DNA of 64,000 nt from Corynebacterium aurimucosum (GTDB lineage: Bacteria; Actinomycetota; Actinomycetes; Mycobacteriales; Mycobacteriaceae), in contig NZ_CP047048.1 of NCBI RefSeq assembly GCF_030408555.1, forward strand, positions 2,170,001 to 2,234,000, written 5' to 3'. The position numbers were made by a program, and so were the translations under genes. Within the stretch, counting starts at the first letter, position 1. Every line of letters begins with the position of its first letter. The notes under the pieces are model-generated. The model saw only the letters and a program-made list of their open reading frames with translations, was not told the origin of the DNA and did no database searches. Shown piece after piece: positions 44,171 to 52,573 of the stretch.

Positions 44171-44595
44171 TAATACTCCTCTTCAGTGCCGCGACGGCGG
44201 CGCTGCTTGTTCATAGCGTTAAAGGTGTCCACATCAATCTGTGGGCGAGACGGTAGGAAATCTTCGTCGATTTTAGTCGCGGTGTGCTCCTTGGCCGCGC
44301 GCACGCTCTCTGCCTCATACTGGGCTGGCTCTTCTCCCCGCTCGAGTGCTTCGTTCTCGGCATCAATTCGCTCATTCTCGTAGCGTATGGCAGTGCGGTA
44401 AGCGTAAACAACAAATACCGCGAACAGCGGCCATTGGAAGGCGTATCCCAAGTTCTGGAAGGTTCCCGAACCGGAGCGGAACCGCGTCCATTGCCAATAA
44501 GCAAGGAATAAAAAGAGCACGACAAAGATCACGATGAGGACGATGTGCCACCATCGAACCTTCATCCGCTTTTTCGGTGCTGGGTTGGTGCTCAC
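44170..44595 (-). CDS. Conserved actinobacterial membrane protein, two helices
   Basis: 141 residues from a GTG at 44595 (STNPAPKKRMKVRWWHI...). It has two helices (IVLIVIFVVLFLFLAYWQW and LFAVFVVYAYRTAIRY) separated by GSGTFQNLGYAFQWP, a charged coiled segment (ENERIDAENEALERGEEPAQYEAE) and a basic tail KQRRRRG. -10 TAGGCT (44603-44608) ends 7 nt upstream, so the mRNA is probably leaderless. Its position next to DUF3817 recalls LprD/Rv1343c; function unknown. Confidence 0.75.
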   Translation of the reverse strand: MSTNPAPKKRMKVRWWHIVLIVIFVVLFLFLAYWQWTRFRSGSGTFQNLGYAFQWPLFAVFVVYAYRTAIRYENERIDAENEALERGEEPAQYEAESVRAAKEHTATKIDEDFLPSRPQIDVDTFNAMNKQRRRRGTEEEY

Positions 44596-44602
44596 TCTCA
44601 AC

Positions 44603-44608
44603 AGCCTA
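44603..44608 (-). promoter_or_regulatory. -10 hexamer TAGGCT, leaderless start of the membrane-protein operon
   Basis: Minus-strand TAGGCT ends 7 nt before the GTG at 44595; no Shine-Dalgarno sequence. Confidence 0.45.
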
Positions 44609-44708
44609 CCCACCACGCCCGGAAAAGTGGATTTCCGTCTATGGGCTGCTGCCCTGTAGGCTAGTGAACGTTGCGCAGAGTCAAGAGTGCTCCGCAGCAA
44701 CTAAATCC

Positions 44709-44790
44709 GCGCCCGTGGCGGAATTGGCAGACGCGCTAGATTTAGGTTCTAGTGTCTTATGACGTGTGAGTTCAAGTCTCACCGGGCGCA
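44709..44790 (+). tRNA. tRNA-Leu (anticodon TAG)
   Basis: Class II tRNA with a long variable arm. Acceptor GCGCCCG/CGGGCGC, anticodon arm CTAGA-TTTAGGT-TCTAG with anticodon TAG, T-arm GTGAG-TTCAAGT-CTCAC, discriminator A. CCA is not encoded. Confidence 0.94.
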
Positions 44791-44797
44791 CATAGTC

Positions 44798-44830
44798 AGA
44801 CCCCCGCGCGGTTTCCGTGCGGGGGTCTTG
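44798..44830 (+). terminator. Terminator of tRNA-Leu
   Basis: AGACCCCCGC pairs with GCGGGGGTCT, enclosing GCGGTTTCCGT, followed by TG and a weak T run. Confidence 0.75.
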
Positions 44831-44929
44831 TCGTCACAGCGCTCGGCAAGCCAGCCCAGCTCGCGGATACCGGGATTGCGGTCACGGCTTGGCTGTTGCC
44901 GGGGCTTGCGGTCATGGCCCGGCGGATGC

Positions 44930-45541
44930 TTAGGCTTGGCCGGCAAGCGCCGCTAGGGGTTCACGCAGCTGCGCCAGCGCGCGGCCGCGGTGCGAGACAG
45001 CGTTCTTCTCCTCCGGGGACATCTCCGCGGCAGAGCGGGATTCGCCTTCGGGCTGGAAGAGGGGATCGTAACCAAAGCCATTTTCGCCCTGTGGGGCGGT
45101 GAGCAAGGCGCCTGGCCAGCGGCCCTCCACCACGTGTTCCTGCCCATCCGGGGTCACCAGCGCGCAGACCGACACGAAGGCAGCCGCGCGACGTTCAGCG
45201 GGTACATGGGACATCTGTCCTAGCAGCAGCTGGTTATTCGCTTCATCGTCTCCGTGGCCGCCCGACCACCGAGCGGAGAGCACACCCGGCATGCCGTTGA
45301 GTTCTTCCACCGCGAGGCCAGAATCATCCGCGATCGTGGCCAATCCGGTGTGCTGTACCCCGGCGCGCGCCTTGATCAGCGCGTTATCGGCAAAGGTGCG
45401 GCCGTCTTCCACAGGCTCCGGGTAGGTTTCCACTGCGGACAGTGGGAGCAGTTCGATGCCCGCGATGCCGGCATCAGCGAGAATCTTCTCCAGCTCCTTG
45501 AGCTTCTTGGCATTATTCGAAGCGACGAGGAGTTTTACCAT
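44930..45541 (-). CDS. rdgB: XTP/dITP diphosphatase (RdgB/HAM1)
   Basis: A 203-residue nucleotide-pool sanitiser hydrolysing ITP, XTP and dITP. Motifs are [73 protein letters not shown] and [10 protein letters not shown]. The ATG at 45541 was chosen ([10 protein letters not shown]); it overlaps the rph stop (ATGGTAA), so translation is coupled. Confidence 0.96.
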   Translation of the reverse strand: MVKLLVASNNAKKLKELEKILADAGIAGIELLPLSAVETYPEPVEDGRTFADNALIKARAGVQHTGLATIADDSGLAVEELNGMPGVLSARWSGGHGDDEANNQLLLGQMSHVPAERRAAAFVSVCALVTPDGQEHVVEGRWPGALLTAPQGENGFGYDPLFQPEGESRSAAEMSPEEKNAVSHRGRALAQLREPLAALAGQA

Positions 45542-46263
45542 CCGAGGGCCGCCTTTTGAACGTCGATAAGCTGGGCGCAACCTGCCTGGGCCACGTCCAA
45601 CATGTCGTTAAGCTCCGCGCGGCCGAACAGGCCGTGCTCACCGGTTCCCTGAATCTCGACGAAGTCTCCGCCCTCCTGCATCACCACGTTGAGATCAACC
45701 TCCGCGCGGGAGTCCTCTTCATAGGGCAGGTCGAGGCACACGTGACCGTCGACGATGCCGACGGAAACAGCGGCAATAGGATCCAGCAGCGGCTCGCCCG
45801 GGACGACGCCCTCCTCCTTGAGGTAAGCAATCGCATCAGCCAGCGCCACATACGCGCCGGTAATCGACGCCGTGCGTGTGCCGCCGTCTGCTTGCAGCAC
45901 ATCGCAATCCAGCTGGATGGTGTTCTCCCCCAGCTCGGAGAGATCAACCGCTGCGCGCAGGCTACGCCCCACCAGCCGGGAAATCTCGTGGGTGCGGCCC
46001 TTGACCTTGCCCTTCATCGACTCGCGCGGCATGCGATCGTGGGTGGCCGCAGGCAACATGGCGTACTCGGCCGTCAACCAGCCCTCGCCGGAATCCTTCT
46101 TAAAGCGCGGCACCCCAAATTCCACGGAAGCCGTGCACATAACTCGGGTGTTGCCGAACTCCACCAAGACCGACCCAGCCGGATTGGTGGTGAAGTTGCG
46201 GGTAATGCGGACGCTACGGAGTTGGTCGAGCGCGCGACCATCGGCACGAGTGAAATCAGTCAT
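45535..46263 (-). CDS. rph: Ribonuclease PH
   Basis: A 242-residue phosphorolytic 3'-5' exoribonuclease trimming tRNA 3' ends. Motifs are [73 protein letters not shown] and [17 protein letters not shown]. The ATG has GGAGG 2-6 nt upstream, and a TAGGGT hexamer overlaps that region. It shares its 3' end with rdgB, the order seen in mycobacteria. Confidence 0.97.
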   Translation of the reverse strand: MTDFTRADGRALDQLRSVRITRNFTTNPAGSVLVEFGNTRVMCTASVEFGVPRFKKDSGEGWLTAEYAMLPAATHDRMPRESMKGKVKGRTHEISRLVGRSLRAAVDLSELGENTIQLDCDVLQADGGTRTASITGAYVALADAIAYLKEEGVVPGEPLLDPIAAVSVGIVDGHVCLDLPYEEDSRAEVDLNVVMQEGGDFVEIQGTGEHGLFGRAELNDMLDVAQAGCAQLIDVQKAALGW

Positions 46264-46285
46264 GCCTCCTACCCTACCGCGCGTG

Positions 46286-47053
46286 CTAAAAGTCGAGCTC
46301 CATACCGGCGGCACCGACGACGATCTCACCGTCGAACTCACGGGCCGCTGCTTCATAGGTTGCCGCAGCATCACCCCACGGCTGCAGGTGAACGAGCACC
46401 AACTTCTTCACGCCTGCCTCGCGCGCCAGGCGTCCAGCTTCTGCCCCCGACATGTGCATATCCGGGGCCTTGTCCTCCGAGGTCTCGCCCCAAGCGGCCT
46501 CACAGAGGAAAACATCCACGCCCTGGGCAGCCTCGACGAGCGCGGGCGTATAAGCCGAATCAGCTGAATAGCACAAGGTTGCACCGGTTTTAGTGTGTTC
46601 GACCCGCAAGGCGTATGTCTCGACCGGGTGAACTGTGCGGAAGGGGGTGATATAGACATCGTCAACAAGCTGGCGCTCGCGGTCCACCCAGGGGCTGAAC
46701 GCAAACGTATCGCTCATGTCATCCACCCCGTCCGGAGCATCAGAGGACAAGCGGCCCAGGTGGGTTTCGGTAGTACTGGGCCCGAGGCAGAAATTGCGGG
46801 ACGCCGCGGGTGCTGTGGGGTGGAAGCGCCGCCACACCATCAAAGACGGAAAGTCCAGGCAGTGATCGGCATGAAGATGAGTTAATGCCACGTGTGCATC
46901 GCAAGGATCCTGAAGTTCCTGCAGGCGTGCAAGCGTACCCGGGCCCAAGTCCATGATGATGGACGGAGCAGAGGGGAAAGACAAGAGATAGCCAGAGGCC
47001 GGATTACCCACGGTGGGCACCGAGCCGGAACAGCCTAGGATGGTCAGCTTCAT
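46286..47053 (-). CDS. MBL-fold metallohydrolase (Rv1339-like)
   Basis: 255 residues with the metallo-beta-lactamase fold of the RNase Z/PDE branch. Metal ligands are in [16 protein letters not shown] (HxHxDH), a later Asp in [12 protein letters not shown], and His in [11 protein letters not shown]. The start [16 protein letters not shown] is the usual beginning of the fold. The mycobacterial counterpart in the same place (Rv1339) has been reported as an atypical cAMP phosphodiesterase, so that is the leading candidate; RNA substrates are not excluded. Confidence 0.87.
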   Translation of the reverse strand: MKLTILGCSGSVPTVGNPASGYLLSFPSAPSIIMDLGPGTLARLQELQDPCDAHVALTHLHADHCLDFPSLMVWRRFHPTAPAASRNFCLGPSTTETHLGRLSSDAPDGVDDMSDTFAFSPWVDRERQLVDDVYITPFRTVHPVETYALRVEHTKTGATLCYSADSAYTPALVEAAQGVDVFLCEAAWGETSEDKAPDMHMSGAEAGRLAREAGVKKLVLVHLQPWGDAAATYEAAAREFDGEIVVGAAGMELDF

Positions 47054-47120
47054 GCGTTCAATAGTTCCACGAAACAACGGGGGATGCGGGATTTGGGTCG
47101 ATTGTACATCTTCACTAGGA

Positions 47121-47897
47121 CTAAATCTTGGGTCCCAAGAAACGCGTGGCTAAGAGCTCGAAGGCCGCGTGATCACCGGTGCACTCGAAACTGCGGGTGG
47201 GCACCTGTCCCGCTGGGGCGAGCATGTCCGTGGTTGTGAGGGTACGTAGGACATCCTTCGTAGTCTCCTCCGCCGAAGACACCAACGTGACGTTATCTCC
47301 GATGGCGAGCTGGATGACGCCCGTCAGCAGCGGATAATGTGTGCAGCCAAGAACGAGCGTATCGACGCCCGCCGATTGCAACGGCGCCAGGTAGCCCTCC
47401 GCCACGCCAAGGATCTGGCGCCCAGCCGTAATGCCGCGCTCGACAAAATTCACGAAATCAGGACAGGCCACCGCCTCGCATTCGACATTCGGATTGACGG
47501 CAAAAAGATCTTGATAAGCACCTGAATTGATGGTGCCCTCCGTGCCGATCACGCCAATTTTTCCGTTGCGGGTGGTGGCGATGGCACGGCGTACAGCCGG
47601 ACGGATAACCTCCACGACCGGAATGTCATAGCGCTCCCGGGCGTCGTGCAAAAAGGCGGCCGTCGCGGTGTTGCAGGCAATCACCAGCATCTTGCAGCCG
47701 CGCTCCACGAGCTCATCGGCAATCGCGGTGGACAGCTCACGCACTTGGGCGATGGAGCGCGGGCCATAGGGCGCATGGGCGGTATCGCCGATGTAGATAA
47801 TGGATTCGTCGGGAAGCTGCTCGATGATGGTACGCGCAACGGTCAAGCCACCCACGCCCGAGTCAAAAATCCCGATGGGAGATGTTGCATCAGGCAT
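47121..47897 (-). CDS. murI: Glutamate racemase
   Basis: A 258-residue cofactor-free racemase making D-glutamate for peptidoglycan. Both catalytic Cys are present: [15 protein letters not shown] and [30 protein letters not shown] and [14 protein letters not shown] complete the signature. Its ATG overlaps the rhomboid stop by 1 nt, the same order as in mycobacteria. Confidence 0.97.
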   Translation of the reverse strand: MPDATSPIGIFDSGVGGLTVARTIIEQLPDESIIYIGDTAHAPYGPRSIAQVRELSTAIADELVERGCKMLVIACNTATAAFLHDARERYDIPVVEVIRPAVRRAIATTRNGKIGVIGTEGTINSGAYQDLFAVNPNVECEAVACPDFVNFVERGITAGRQILGVAEGYLAPLQSAGVDTLVLGCTHYPLLTGVIQLAIGDNVTLVSSAEETTKDVLRTLTTTDMLAPAGQVPTRSFECTGDHAAFELLATRFLGPKI

Positions 47898-48619
47898 TAG
47901 CGCGTTACTCCTTCGGGCACGGGCTTAACCTTTTTAATCGGGTCATCGGAGGTGATCACCATTCCCGCGACGATGCCACCGATGGCACCGAAAAGGTGCC
48001 CCTGCCAGCTGACTCCTTCATAGATAGGCAACACGCCCCAGATGAGACCGGAATAGGCAAAGCCCAACCCCACGCCGACGAGAAATTGACCCAGGGAACG
48101 GTTGAAGATTCCCCGAACGATGAGGTAGGCCAGCCAGCCATACACCATGCCCGAGGCACCAATATGCGAGGTCCCCGGCCCGCCCAACAGCCAGGTGCCG
48201 ATGCCAGCGATGAGTACCACGATGATGGTAACTTCCCACCATGCCTTGCGGCCTGAGAGGCCGATCAGGAAGCAAAAGACGGCACCGGGCAGTGAATTTC
48301 CGATGAGGTGCTCAAAGTTCGCGTGGAGTAGCGGAGCGGTGAAAATCCCCCAGATGCCATTAAAATCCAGTGGGCGTATGCCGTATTGACCCAGCTCGCT
48401 GCCAAAAAACAGGAAGTTGATGATGTGGATAACCCACTCAACGACTAGGAATCCCACCGTTAAAGACGCTGCCGTCTTCAAGCGTCCAGCCCGAGTGTAA
48501 TTCTTCGAATCCCCCGTGTTGAGAACAGGCTGCTGCCCCGCCCCGGGGGCTGCCGGGCGGGGCCGGAAGGGGTTGGGCCCATGCGAATGCTGCTGGCCAA
48601 AAGGTCCACTCGTCGTCAT
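47897..48619 (-). CDS. Rhomboid-family intramembrane serine protease
   Basis: A 240-residue membrane protein with six helices after a Pro/Gln-rich cytoplasmic N-terminus (~60 residues). The catalytic Ser is in [15 protein letters not shown] (GxSG) and the His in [29 protein letters not shown] is the conserved helix-2 motif. Substrates are unknown. Coupled to murI by overlap. Confidence 0.92.
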   Translation of the reverse strand: MTTSGPFGQQHSHGPNPFRPRPAAPGAGQQPVLNTGDSKNYTRAGRLKTAASLTVGFLVVEWVIHIINFLFFGSELGQYGIRPLDFNGIWGIFTAPLLHANFEHLIGNSLPGAVFCFLIGLSGRKAWWEVTIIVVLIAGIGTWLLGGPGTSHIGASGMVYGWLAYLIVRGIFNRSLGQFLVGVGLGFAYSGLIWGVLPIYEGVSWQGHLFGAIGGIVAGMVITSDDPIKKVKPVPEGVTR

Positions 48620-48632
48620 AATGACTCCAACT

Positions 48633-49595
48633 TTAGCAAGCGCGCAGCGAGGAATACGCCTCCAAACCCAGCCCCGGGGTTGCGCTCACCACGGCATCGA
48701 CGATGGCTGCCTCCACTGCGTCGGCAGCGGCGGCGCTTAACGACGCCAACTCCGCAGCGCCGATCCCCTGCTCTGCAGGTTGTGTTCCGGAGGCGGCGGC
48801 AAAAAGCGTATCCCCATCCAGTGGGGAATGCGCCGGGCGAACCGCCCGGGCAATGCCGTCGTGGCCCGCTAAAGCAAGACGTTTTACTTGGGCCTTGGTT
48901 AACGGGGCGTCGGTCAACACCGCGCCAATGGTGGTGTTTAGTTGAGAAGCCTCTGCGAAAGATTCAGCCAGGCTGCGGGCCGCGGCAAACCGCTTAGCGT
49001 CGACGGCCGGCGCGTCCGGTGCGCCAAACAAACGCCCAGTCTCAGCATCAATCACCTGCCCCACCGGGTTGGCTACAACAACCGCGGCGACGGTGAACGG
49101 GGAGACATCGATAAGCACGGTCCCCACCCCACCTCTGTTCTTGCCTGCGCAGGCGCCGGTGCCTGCGCCCACGCTGCCGCTCGTAGCGTCGTGCCCTGCC
49201 AACGCGGCGCGTAGAGCCGCCTGACCATCCTCCGCCGTGGGGCACTGTGGGCCGGCGAGCAGATCAAAAATGACCGCGCCTGGCACGATGGGCACGCGGG
49301 GGCCGGGGATCTCCTCCCCAAAGACGGGGAAACCAATTCCCGCTTCCTCAAGCCCGCGCATGACACCATCCGCTGCTGCCAGCCCAAAGGCCGAACCGCC
49401 TGCAAGGACAAGAGCATGAACGCGCTCAACCGTGTTGTGCGGCTCCAGCAGATCCGTCTCGCGGGTGCCGGGGCCTCCGCCGCGCACATCGACGCCAGCC
49501 ACGGCTCCTTGTTCACCGCAGTAAACGACGGTGACGCCGGTGTCCTCACGCGTGACGTGACCGACAGAAAAGCCCATGTCGGGGAGAGTCTGCAC
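48633..49595 (-). CDS. P1-family aminopeptidase (DmpA-like)
   Basis: About 320 residues of the self-processing Ntn-type S58 peptidase family. Motifs are FSVGHVTREDTGVTVVYC, RETDLLEPHNTVERVHALVLAGGSAFGL, GVGTVLIDVSPFTVAAVVVANPVGQV and TTIGAVLTDAPLTKAQVKRLALAGHDGIARAV. GTG 49595 is preferred since the family alignment begins about six residues before MGFSVGH; ATG 49577 is the alternative. It lies 4 nt after the DUF2017 gene. Corresponds to Rv1333 in mycobacteria. Confidence 0.88.
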   Translation of the reverse strand: MQTLPDMGFSVGHVTREDTGVTVVYCGEQGAVAGVDVRGGGPGTRETDLLEPHNTVERVHALVLAGGSAFGLAAADGVMRGLEEAGIGFPVFGEEIPGPRVPIVPGAVIFDLLAGPQCPTAEDGQAALRAALAGHDATSGSVGAGTGACAGKNRGGVGTVLIDVSPFTVAAVVVANPVGQVIDAETGRLFGAPDAPAVDAKRFAAARSLAESFAEASQLNTTIGAVLTDAPLTKAQVKRLALAGHDGIARAVRPAHSPLDGDTLFAAASGTQPAEQGIGAAELASLSAAAADAVEAAIVDAVVSATPGLGLEAYSSLRAC

Positions 49596-49599
49596 GGTG

Positions 49600-50136
49600 C
49601 TAATCCATGATGACGTTGAGCAGCGAATCCTGACAGAACGCCAGCCATTCCACGAGCGTATCGCGGTCCGCTCCAGGGGTATCCTCCGGCACGTCCCCGG
49701 TGGCGATGAAGAGGCGCAGGTCATTGAGCCCGGCGAGGAAGGCATGTGCTTCTTCCTCGCTGATAGCCACCTCTACCCCGCCGGTGGGCCCCAGCGCGGT
49801 GTTAATCACTTGGAGGTTTTCCAGCTTGGCGCGCGCGATGTCATTCTCGTGCAGCGAGCGCAGCAGTGAATTATCGCCGTCGAACTCTTCATCCCCTGCC
49901 TTTTTGAAGTCGGGGAAAAGGCGAGCCAGCGATGGATCCTCCGGTGCTTCGGTGTGGCCAGTGGGCATGTCGAGCATGTCCGCCAACTCATCCTTGGGGG
50001 CCGATTGTGCGCGGGCAATGATGGCCTCGGAGACGGTTGCGGTGAGATCACCTAAAACTTCGCGCTCCATGGGCTCGAAAATAGTCGTGTATTTCGCGCC
50101 ACGCATGAAGGACTTTTTCTTTTTCCAAGCCTGCAT
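49600..50136 (-). CDS. DUF2017 family protein
   Basis: A 178-residue soluble protein of actinobacterial family DUF2017, always found next to clpS. EPMEREVLGDLTATVSEAI, SLARLFPDF and DLRLFIATGDVPEDT...LVEWLAFCQDSLLNVI are the conserved stretches. Its function is unknown; adjacency to clpS suggests a link with N-degron proteolysis. Starts 4 nt after the clpS stop. Confidence 0.9.
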   Translation of the reverse strand: MQAWKKKKSFMRGAKYTTIFEPMEREVLGDLTATVSEAIIARAQSAPKDELADMLDMPTGHTEAPEDPSLARLFPDFKKAGDEEFDGDNSLLRSLHENDIARAKLENLQVINTALGPTGGVEVAISEEEAHAFLAGLNDLRLFIATGDVPEDTPGADRDTLVEWLAFCQDSLLNVIMD

Positions 50137-50140
50137 ACTC

Positions 50141-50476
50141 TTATCCTGCCTGCTGCATCGTGGCCCACAGGCCGGCGACTTGCAGTTTCTTCACATCGGC
50201 TTCGACTTTGTCACGCTCACCTGAGGAGACTGCCGCCTTACCTTCGGTATGGACTTGCATCATCAGCTCGTTGGCGCGCTTTTTGTCATAGCCCAGCACA
50301 GTCTGGAACACGTAGGAAACATAGCTCATTAGGTTGACTGGGTCATCCCAAACAATGCACATCCACGGCAGGTTTTCGCTCGTGGCGACGTCGACCTCAA
50401 TCGCTTCATCCAGCTCCGGGGTGGCCATGGGCGAACTCATAACCACACCCGCGGACGTTTCTTTGTGCGCTTTCAT
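50141..50476 (-). CDS. clpS: ATP-dependent Clp protease adaptor ClpS
   Basis: ClpS delivers N-degron substrates to ClpC/ClpP. The core reads [46 protein letters not shown] and [19 protein letters not shown]. The ATG at 50476 gives 111 residues; it has -10-like TAGGGT 7 nt upstream (50484-50489) and AGAGGA close by. An internal ATG at 50440 ([12 protein letters not shown]) is a possible shorter start. First gene of a five-gene run reaching murI. Confidence 0.93.
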   Translation of the reverse strand: MKAHKETSAGVVMSSPMATPELDEAIEVDVATSENLPWMCIVWDDPVNLMSYVSYVFQTVLGYDKKRANELMMQVHTEGKAAVSSGERDKVEADVKKLQVAGLWATMQQAG

Positions 50477-50564
50477 GTCCTCTACCCTAGCCAAATTTTT
50501 TCCGGTAGCGAGCGGTTATACTGTCATCAACTTCTGACCTGATTGTCGTTTCCAGGTGGCACCG

Positions 50565-51143
50565 ATGAATTCTTTCACCCTTCCCCCAGCCGTTACTGAC
50601 ATTCTCGCGGGACGCCAACCGGCGAAGGAGGATGTCGTGCTCCTCCTGCAGCGCATCCTCACCGTGCTCGTCCTCGGCGGCACGCTCGTCACTGCCGTGA
50701 TTAGCCTGACCAACCCGTCGGACGACGGCAGCTCGACGGATGCGGAACCCCCGACGTCGGAGGCGTGCGACTACGAGCTTCCCGACGTTCCCGTCCAACG
50801 CCAGCTCGCCACCATCCAAGAGGAGCTCATGGAGGGGCTCAACGAGTGGCGCAAGGAAGATGGCCAAGCCCCACTGGTGCCCTGGATCGACCGCCAAACC
50901 GCAGCCCGCGAAAAGGCAGAGTGCAACGCCGTCACCAAGACGCAAGACTCGGCCGAAGAAAATGTGCAGATGGTTCAGCACCACCTGCCCTTGGAGGAGG
51001 CTAGCGGCTATCAATTCATGGAAGCCTTCCTTGCTTCTCCCGACCATGTGGCTGCTTTGCGGGATCGCCGGATGTCCACTGCAGCCGTTGGAGTGGCTTA
51101 TAACGACGGTGAGGTCTACGTTGTCATTCAGCTTGAGGAATAG
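50565..51143 (+). CDS. CAP/SCP-like exported protein
   Basis: 192 residues. An N-terminal membrane anchor (VLLLQRILTVLVLGGTLVTAVISL) is followed by an acidic linker and a domain like CAP/PR-1 proteins: a helix LATIQEELMEGLNEWRKEDGQAPLVPW, DRQTAAREKAECNAV, SAEENVQMV and a C-terminal AAVGVAYNDGEVYVVIQLEE strand pair. Its catalytic His set is incomplete. Start ATG with AGGTGG upstream. Divergent from clpS; function unknown. Confidence 0.65.
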   Translation: MNSFTLPPAVTDILAGRQPAKEDVVLLLQRILTVLVLGGTLVTAVISLTNPSDDGSSTDAEPPTSEACDYELPDVPVQRQLATIQEELMEGLNEWRKEDGQAPLVPWIDRQTAAREKAECNAVTKTQDSAEENVQMVQHHLPLEEASGYQFMEAFLASPDHVAALRDRRMSTAAVGVAYNDGEVYVVIQLEE

Positions 51144-51171
51144 AAGAGCTGATTTTTCAGAGCTCCCTGAG

Positions 51172-51177
51172 TAGCAT
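51172..51177 (+). promoter_or_regulatory. -10 hexamer TAGCAT, leaderless start of pncB
   Basis: TAGCAT ends 7 nt before the GTG at 51185; no Shine-Dalgarno sequence. Confidence 0.45.
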
Positions 51178-51184
51178 CTTCGAT

Positions 51185-52537
51185 GTGACTACTATCTCAG
51201 ACAACACCCAGGATTCTGGGTTCGGACCTAGCGATCGTTCTACGGCTCTCCTTACGGATAAATACGAGCTGACCATGTTGGAGGCAGCGTTGCGCGATGG
51301 CTCCGCGCACCGCCAAGTGGCCTGCGAGGTATTTGCCCGCCGCCTCCCCAACGAGCGGCGCTATGGTGTCGTGGCCGGCACCGAACGCGTACTTCGCGCA
51401 GTCCGGGACTTCCGCTTTACCGCCCAACAACTGGCAGAGATGGACTTCCTTGATGCAGAAACCAAGGAATACCTGGCCAATTACCGCTTCTCTGGACACA
51501 TCGATGGCTACCGCGAAGGTGAGCTCTACTTCCCCAATTCGCCCCTGTTGACCGTGCGCGGAACCTTTGGTGAATGCCTGATTCTGGAAACGGTGATTCT
51601 GTCCATCATGAATTCCGATTCCGCAGTGGCTTCTGCGGCCTCACGTATGGTGGTGGCTGCAGATGGCCGCCCCATCATCGAGATGGGTTCGCGCCGCACT
51701 CACGAATACGCTGCCGTGACCGCTGCCCGCGCCGCCTACCTGGCAGGTTTCCAGGCCACCTCCAACCTGGAAGCCGGCTACCGCTACGACATTCCGGTCT
51801 CCGGCACTGCGGCGCATGCGTGGACGCTGGCGCACGTCAACGAGGACGGCACCCCCAACGAGGAGGCGGCTTTCCGCGGGCAGATCGAAACGCTCGGCGT
51901 CGATACCACCCTGTTGGTGGATACCTATGACATCACCAAGGGCGTAGAAACCGCCGTGCGCGTCGCCGGCCCCGAGTTGGGCGGCGTGCGCATCGACTCT
52001 GGTGATTTGGCCGCGGTCACCCGTCGCGTGCGCAAGCAGCTCGATGACTTGGGCAACCACAACACCAAAATCGTGGTCTCCTCCGACCTCGATGAGTTTG
52101 CCATCGCCGGCCTGCGCGGCGACCCCGTCGATGTCTATGGCGTGGGTACCTCAGTGGTTACTGGCTCGGGCGCGCCAACCGCCAGCATGGTGTACAAGGT
52201 CGTCGAGGTTGATGGCCACCCAGTAGCCAAGCGCTCCTCCTCGAAGAAATCGCAGGGCGGGGCTAAGCGCTCTCTGCGCACCTACCGTTCCTCGGGGGTG
52301 GCCGTCGAGGAGCTCGTGCTCCCCTTCTCCGCCGAGGACCCAGACACGGGCACGCTGCGCACCCGCGAGATGACGGTACCGCTCATGCGCGACGGCGAAA
52401 TCCTCGACAACCTGCCTACCCTCGAAGAATCCCGCGAGTATCTGGCTCAGGCCATCACCACCCTGCCATGGGAAGGCCTAGCGCTCACCCGCGACGAGCC
52501 TGCGGTTCCCACCCGCTTCGTTGGCTTCGGCTCTTAA
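51185..52537 (+). CDS. pncB: Nicotinate phosphoribosyltransferase
   Basis: A 450-residue NAD-salvage enzyme joining nicotinate and PRPP. Motifs are LLTDKYELTMLEAALRDG, FARRLPNERRYGVVAGTER, EMGSRRTHEYAAVTAARAAYLAGF, GTAAHAWTLAHVNEDG, GVRIDSGDLAAVTRRVRKQLD and GVGTSVVTGSGAPTASMVYKVVE. GTG start from a leaderless-looking promoter. Next to dinG as in mycobacteria (pncB1/dinG). Confidence 0.95.
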   Translation: MTTISDNTQDSGFGPSDRSTALLTDKYELTMLEAALRDGSAHRQVACEVFARRLPNERRYGVVAGTERVLRAVRDFRFTAQQLAEMDFLDAETKEYLANYRFSGHIDGYREGELYFPNSPLLTVRGTFGECLILETVILSIMNSDSAVASAASRMVVAADGRPIIEMGSRRTHEYAAVTAARAAYLAGFQATSNLEAGYRYDIPVSGTAAHAWTLAHVNEDGTPNEEAAFRGQIETLGVDTTLLVDTYDITKGVETAVRVAGPELGGVRIDSGDLAAVTRRVRKQLDDLGNHNTKIVVSSDLDEFAIAGLRGDPVDVYGVGTSVVTGSGAPTASMVYKVVEVDGHPVAKRSSSKKSQGGAKRSLRTYRSSGVAVEELVLPFSAEDPDTGTLRTREMTVPLMRDGEILDNLPTLEESREYLAQAITTLPWEGLALTRDEPAVPTRFVGFGS

Positions 52538-52560
52538 GAAGCACGGCGAAGGCGACCGAC

Positions 52561-52566
52561 TACACT
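52561..52566 (+). promoter_or_regulatory. -10 hexamer TACACT, leaderless start of dinG
   Basis: TACACT ends 7 nt before the dinG ATG; no Shine-Dalgarno sequence. Confidence 0.45.
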
Positions 52567-52573
52567 GCCTGAC

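Noticed and set aside
44830..44930. Short similar stretches GATTGCGGTCACGGC and GCTTGCGGTCATGGC after tRNA-Leu
   Set aside because: Only two imperfect copies in a GC-rich spacer with no further structure; chance similarity is likely.
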